DNA from: Deltaproteobacteria bacterium
GTDB lineage: Bacteria > Desulfobacterota > Desulfobacteria > Desulfobacterales > SURF-15
DNA length: 6,850 nt
Direction: 5' to 3'
Assembly (NCBI GenBank): GCA_024644775.1
Contig: JAHEHB010000300.1
Span: forward strand, 1 to 6,850
Shown piece by piece: positions 5,834 to 6,850 of the stretch. The translations under genes were made by a program, and so were the position numbers. The notes below the pieces were generated by a model. That model saw only the letters and a list, made by a program, of their open reading frames with translations. It did not search any database and had not been told where the DNA came from. Position 1 is the stretch's first letter. The number at the start of each line of letters is the position of its first letter.

Positions 5834-6850
5834 ATGAAATGTACACCTTGGCATTCTGTGGTTCAGGCTCTCCAAACCGAAGACGTTGAATACATATTTG
5901 GTTTTCCCGGCGATCCCCGTCAATTGATACCGGAATTGTCTTCCCAGTCCAAAATCAAGTTCGTCCTGGTTCGTCATGAAGCCTCTGCGGTTTCCACCGC
6001 CTGCGCGTATGCGCGGGTTACCGGCAAGGTCGGTATTTGTTTCGCCAGCCCCGGACCGGGCACCGGAAATCTAGTTACGGGATTACTCGAAGCTACCAAC
6101 GGTTGCCTCCCCATCATTGCATTGGCGAATGGTACTGAAAATCGAAGTGACGGCATGGGTGCGTTTCAGGAGCTGGATGCGCAAAGTCTCATGCGCCCGG
6201 TAACAAAATGGACGGTACGGATTACGGATCCTGCCAGGATTCCCTGGGTGATGCAACGGGCCTTCACCCTTGCCGTAAATGGAAGACCGGGTGCTATTTT
6301 CATCGAAATTCCATCGGATATTGGTCTGGGTGTAACCGAAATTGATGATTATCAGCCCTTTCTCGGGCGCCAGCGCATGCGGCCGGATGCGCTGTCCGTT
6401 CAGGCAGCCGCGAAATTATTGAGCCGGTCGGAGCGTCCGCTGTTACTCTGCGGAAGCGGCGCCGTGGCGTCAAAAGCCGCCGATCAAGTGAAGGCGCTGA
6501 GTGAAGAGGCGGGGATTCCCGTTTTCACGACCCCCGGGGGACGAGGGATTATTTCCGAAGCGGATGATCTGTCTTTGGGTCAGGTGGGACTGTATTTCAC
6601 CGATGTCGGCAAATCTTATTATGACAAAGCCGATCTGATTTTTTCGATAGGATCCCGATTGGAGGCCTTTTCCACCGGATCTTGGCAGTTTTTCCCCCAT
6701 GGCGCCAAGCTCATCCAACTGGACATCGATCCCAACACGATCGCCATGAATTGGCGACCCGATGTCGCTCTTATCGGGGATGCGGCGCTTGCGCTTTCCG
6801 ATATTTTGAATGCAGTAAAGCCGGCGATGAATTCAGCTTCACGGGATGTC
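5834..6850 (+). CDS. Thiamine-diphosphate enzyme, acetolactate synthase-like, 5' part
   Basis: The frame stays open for 339 codons to the right edge; family members are usually 550-600 residues, so the C-terminal ThDP-pyrophosphate/Mg-binding domain is outside the window. Enzymes of this superfamily cleave or join carbon-carbon bonds next to a carbonyl (acetolactate synthase, 2-oxoacid decarboxylases, cyclohexane-1,2-dione hydrolase, sulfoacetaldehyde acetyltransferase). Seen here: VEYIFGFPGD (18-27), Glu49 in VRHEASAV at the position of the cofactor-activating glutamate, ASPGPGTGNLVTGLLEA (71-87; family form SGPGxTN), GAFQELD (about 111-117), then a central domain from about residue 190 with PLLLCGSGAVAS, DLIFSIGSRLEAF and LIQLDIDPNTIAMN, the last typical of the family's middle domain. 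Whether it is a true biosynthetic IlvB cannot be decided; a position next to catabolic-type genes and no visible small subunit upstream favour a catabolic paralogue. Confidence 0.92.
   Translation, partial: MKCTPWHSVVQALQTEDVEYIFGFPGDPRQLIPELSSQSKIKFVLVRHEASAVSTACAYARVTGKVGICFASPGPGTGNLVTGLLEATNGCLPIIALANGTENRSDGMGAFQELDAQSLMRPVTKWTVRITDPARIPWVMQRAFTLAVNGRPGAIFIEIPSDIGLGVTEIDDYQPFLGRQRMRPDALSVQAAAKLLSRSERPLLLCGSGAVASKAADQVKALSEEAGIPVFTTPGGRGIISEADDLSLGQVGLYFTDVGKSYYDKADLIFSIGSRLEAFSTGSWQFFPHGAKLIQLDIDPNTIAMNWRPDVALIGDAALALSDILNAVKPAMNSASRDV

Noticed and set aside
1..6850. CRISPR arrays, tRNA/rRNA genes, insertion sequences, attachment sites, defence or phage genes
   Set aside because: Reading both strands I found no regularly spaced repeats, cloverleaf-like structures, transposase or integrase motifs, or long terminal inverted repeats.

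Overview
The window reads as a catabolic or accessory segment of a free-living Gram-negative bacterium. A TRAP-type importer with a Sec-exported binding protein, clear Shine-Dalgarno sites, tightly packed genes and moderate GC (roughly 45-60% in 60-base blocks I counted) fit a proteobacterium or a Desulfobacterota-like anaerobe. That placement is an impression from protein style and is of low confidence. I see no rRNA, tRNA, CRISPR array, insertion sequence or phage gene.

Layout: (1) Positions 1-2213, plus strand, form one tight cluster: the C-terminal end of a TRAP large permease (DctM), a creatininase-family amidohydrolase (421-1230), and a TRAP solute-binding protein (DctP, 1227-2213) whose start overlaps the hydrolase stop by 4 bases. 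(2) After a gap of about 150 bases with one weak hairpin lies a short old-yellow-enzyme/2,4-dienoyl-CoA-reductase-type flavoprotein (2364-3539, plus), which ends just after a four-cysteine cluster. (3) A large alpha/beta-hydrolase-domain protein (3547-5586, minus) converges on it with only 7 bases between the stop codons. (4) A divergent intergenic region of about 250 bases holds a cluster of AACGATT-like motifs and a strong leader hairpin. (5) A thiamine-diphosphate enzyme of the acetolactate-synthase superfamily starts at 5834 (plus) and runs off the right edge.

How the parts may work together: DctP and DctM would import a small organic acid. The creatininase homologue encoded between them would open or hydrolyse an amide or cyclic amide, or a similar bond. 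The flavoprotein, the alpha/beta hydrolase and the ThDP enzyme are the kinds of enzymes that reduce, hydrolyse and cleave carbonyl compounds in degradation of unusual carbon sources. The individual family calls are well supported. The shared pathway and its substrate are inference from neighbourhood only.

The items most worth a second look are the divergent metal-site motifs of the creatininase homologue, the unusual position of the binding-protein gene after permease and hydrolase, the truncated flavoprotein with TMADH-like cysteine spacing, an 18-base perfect palindrome of CRP-like form inside that gene, and the motif cluster and hairpin ahead of the ThDP enzyme gene. I did not find a clear-cut novel defence or mobile system.
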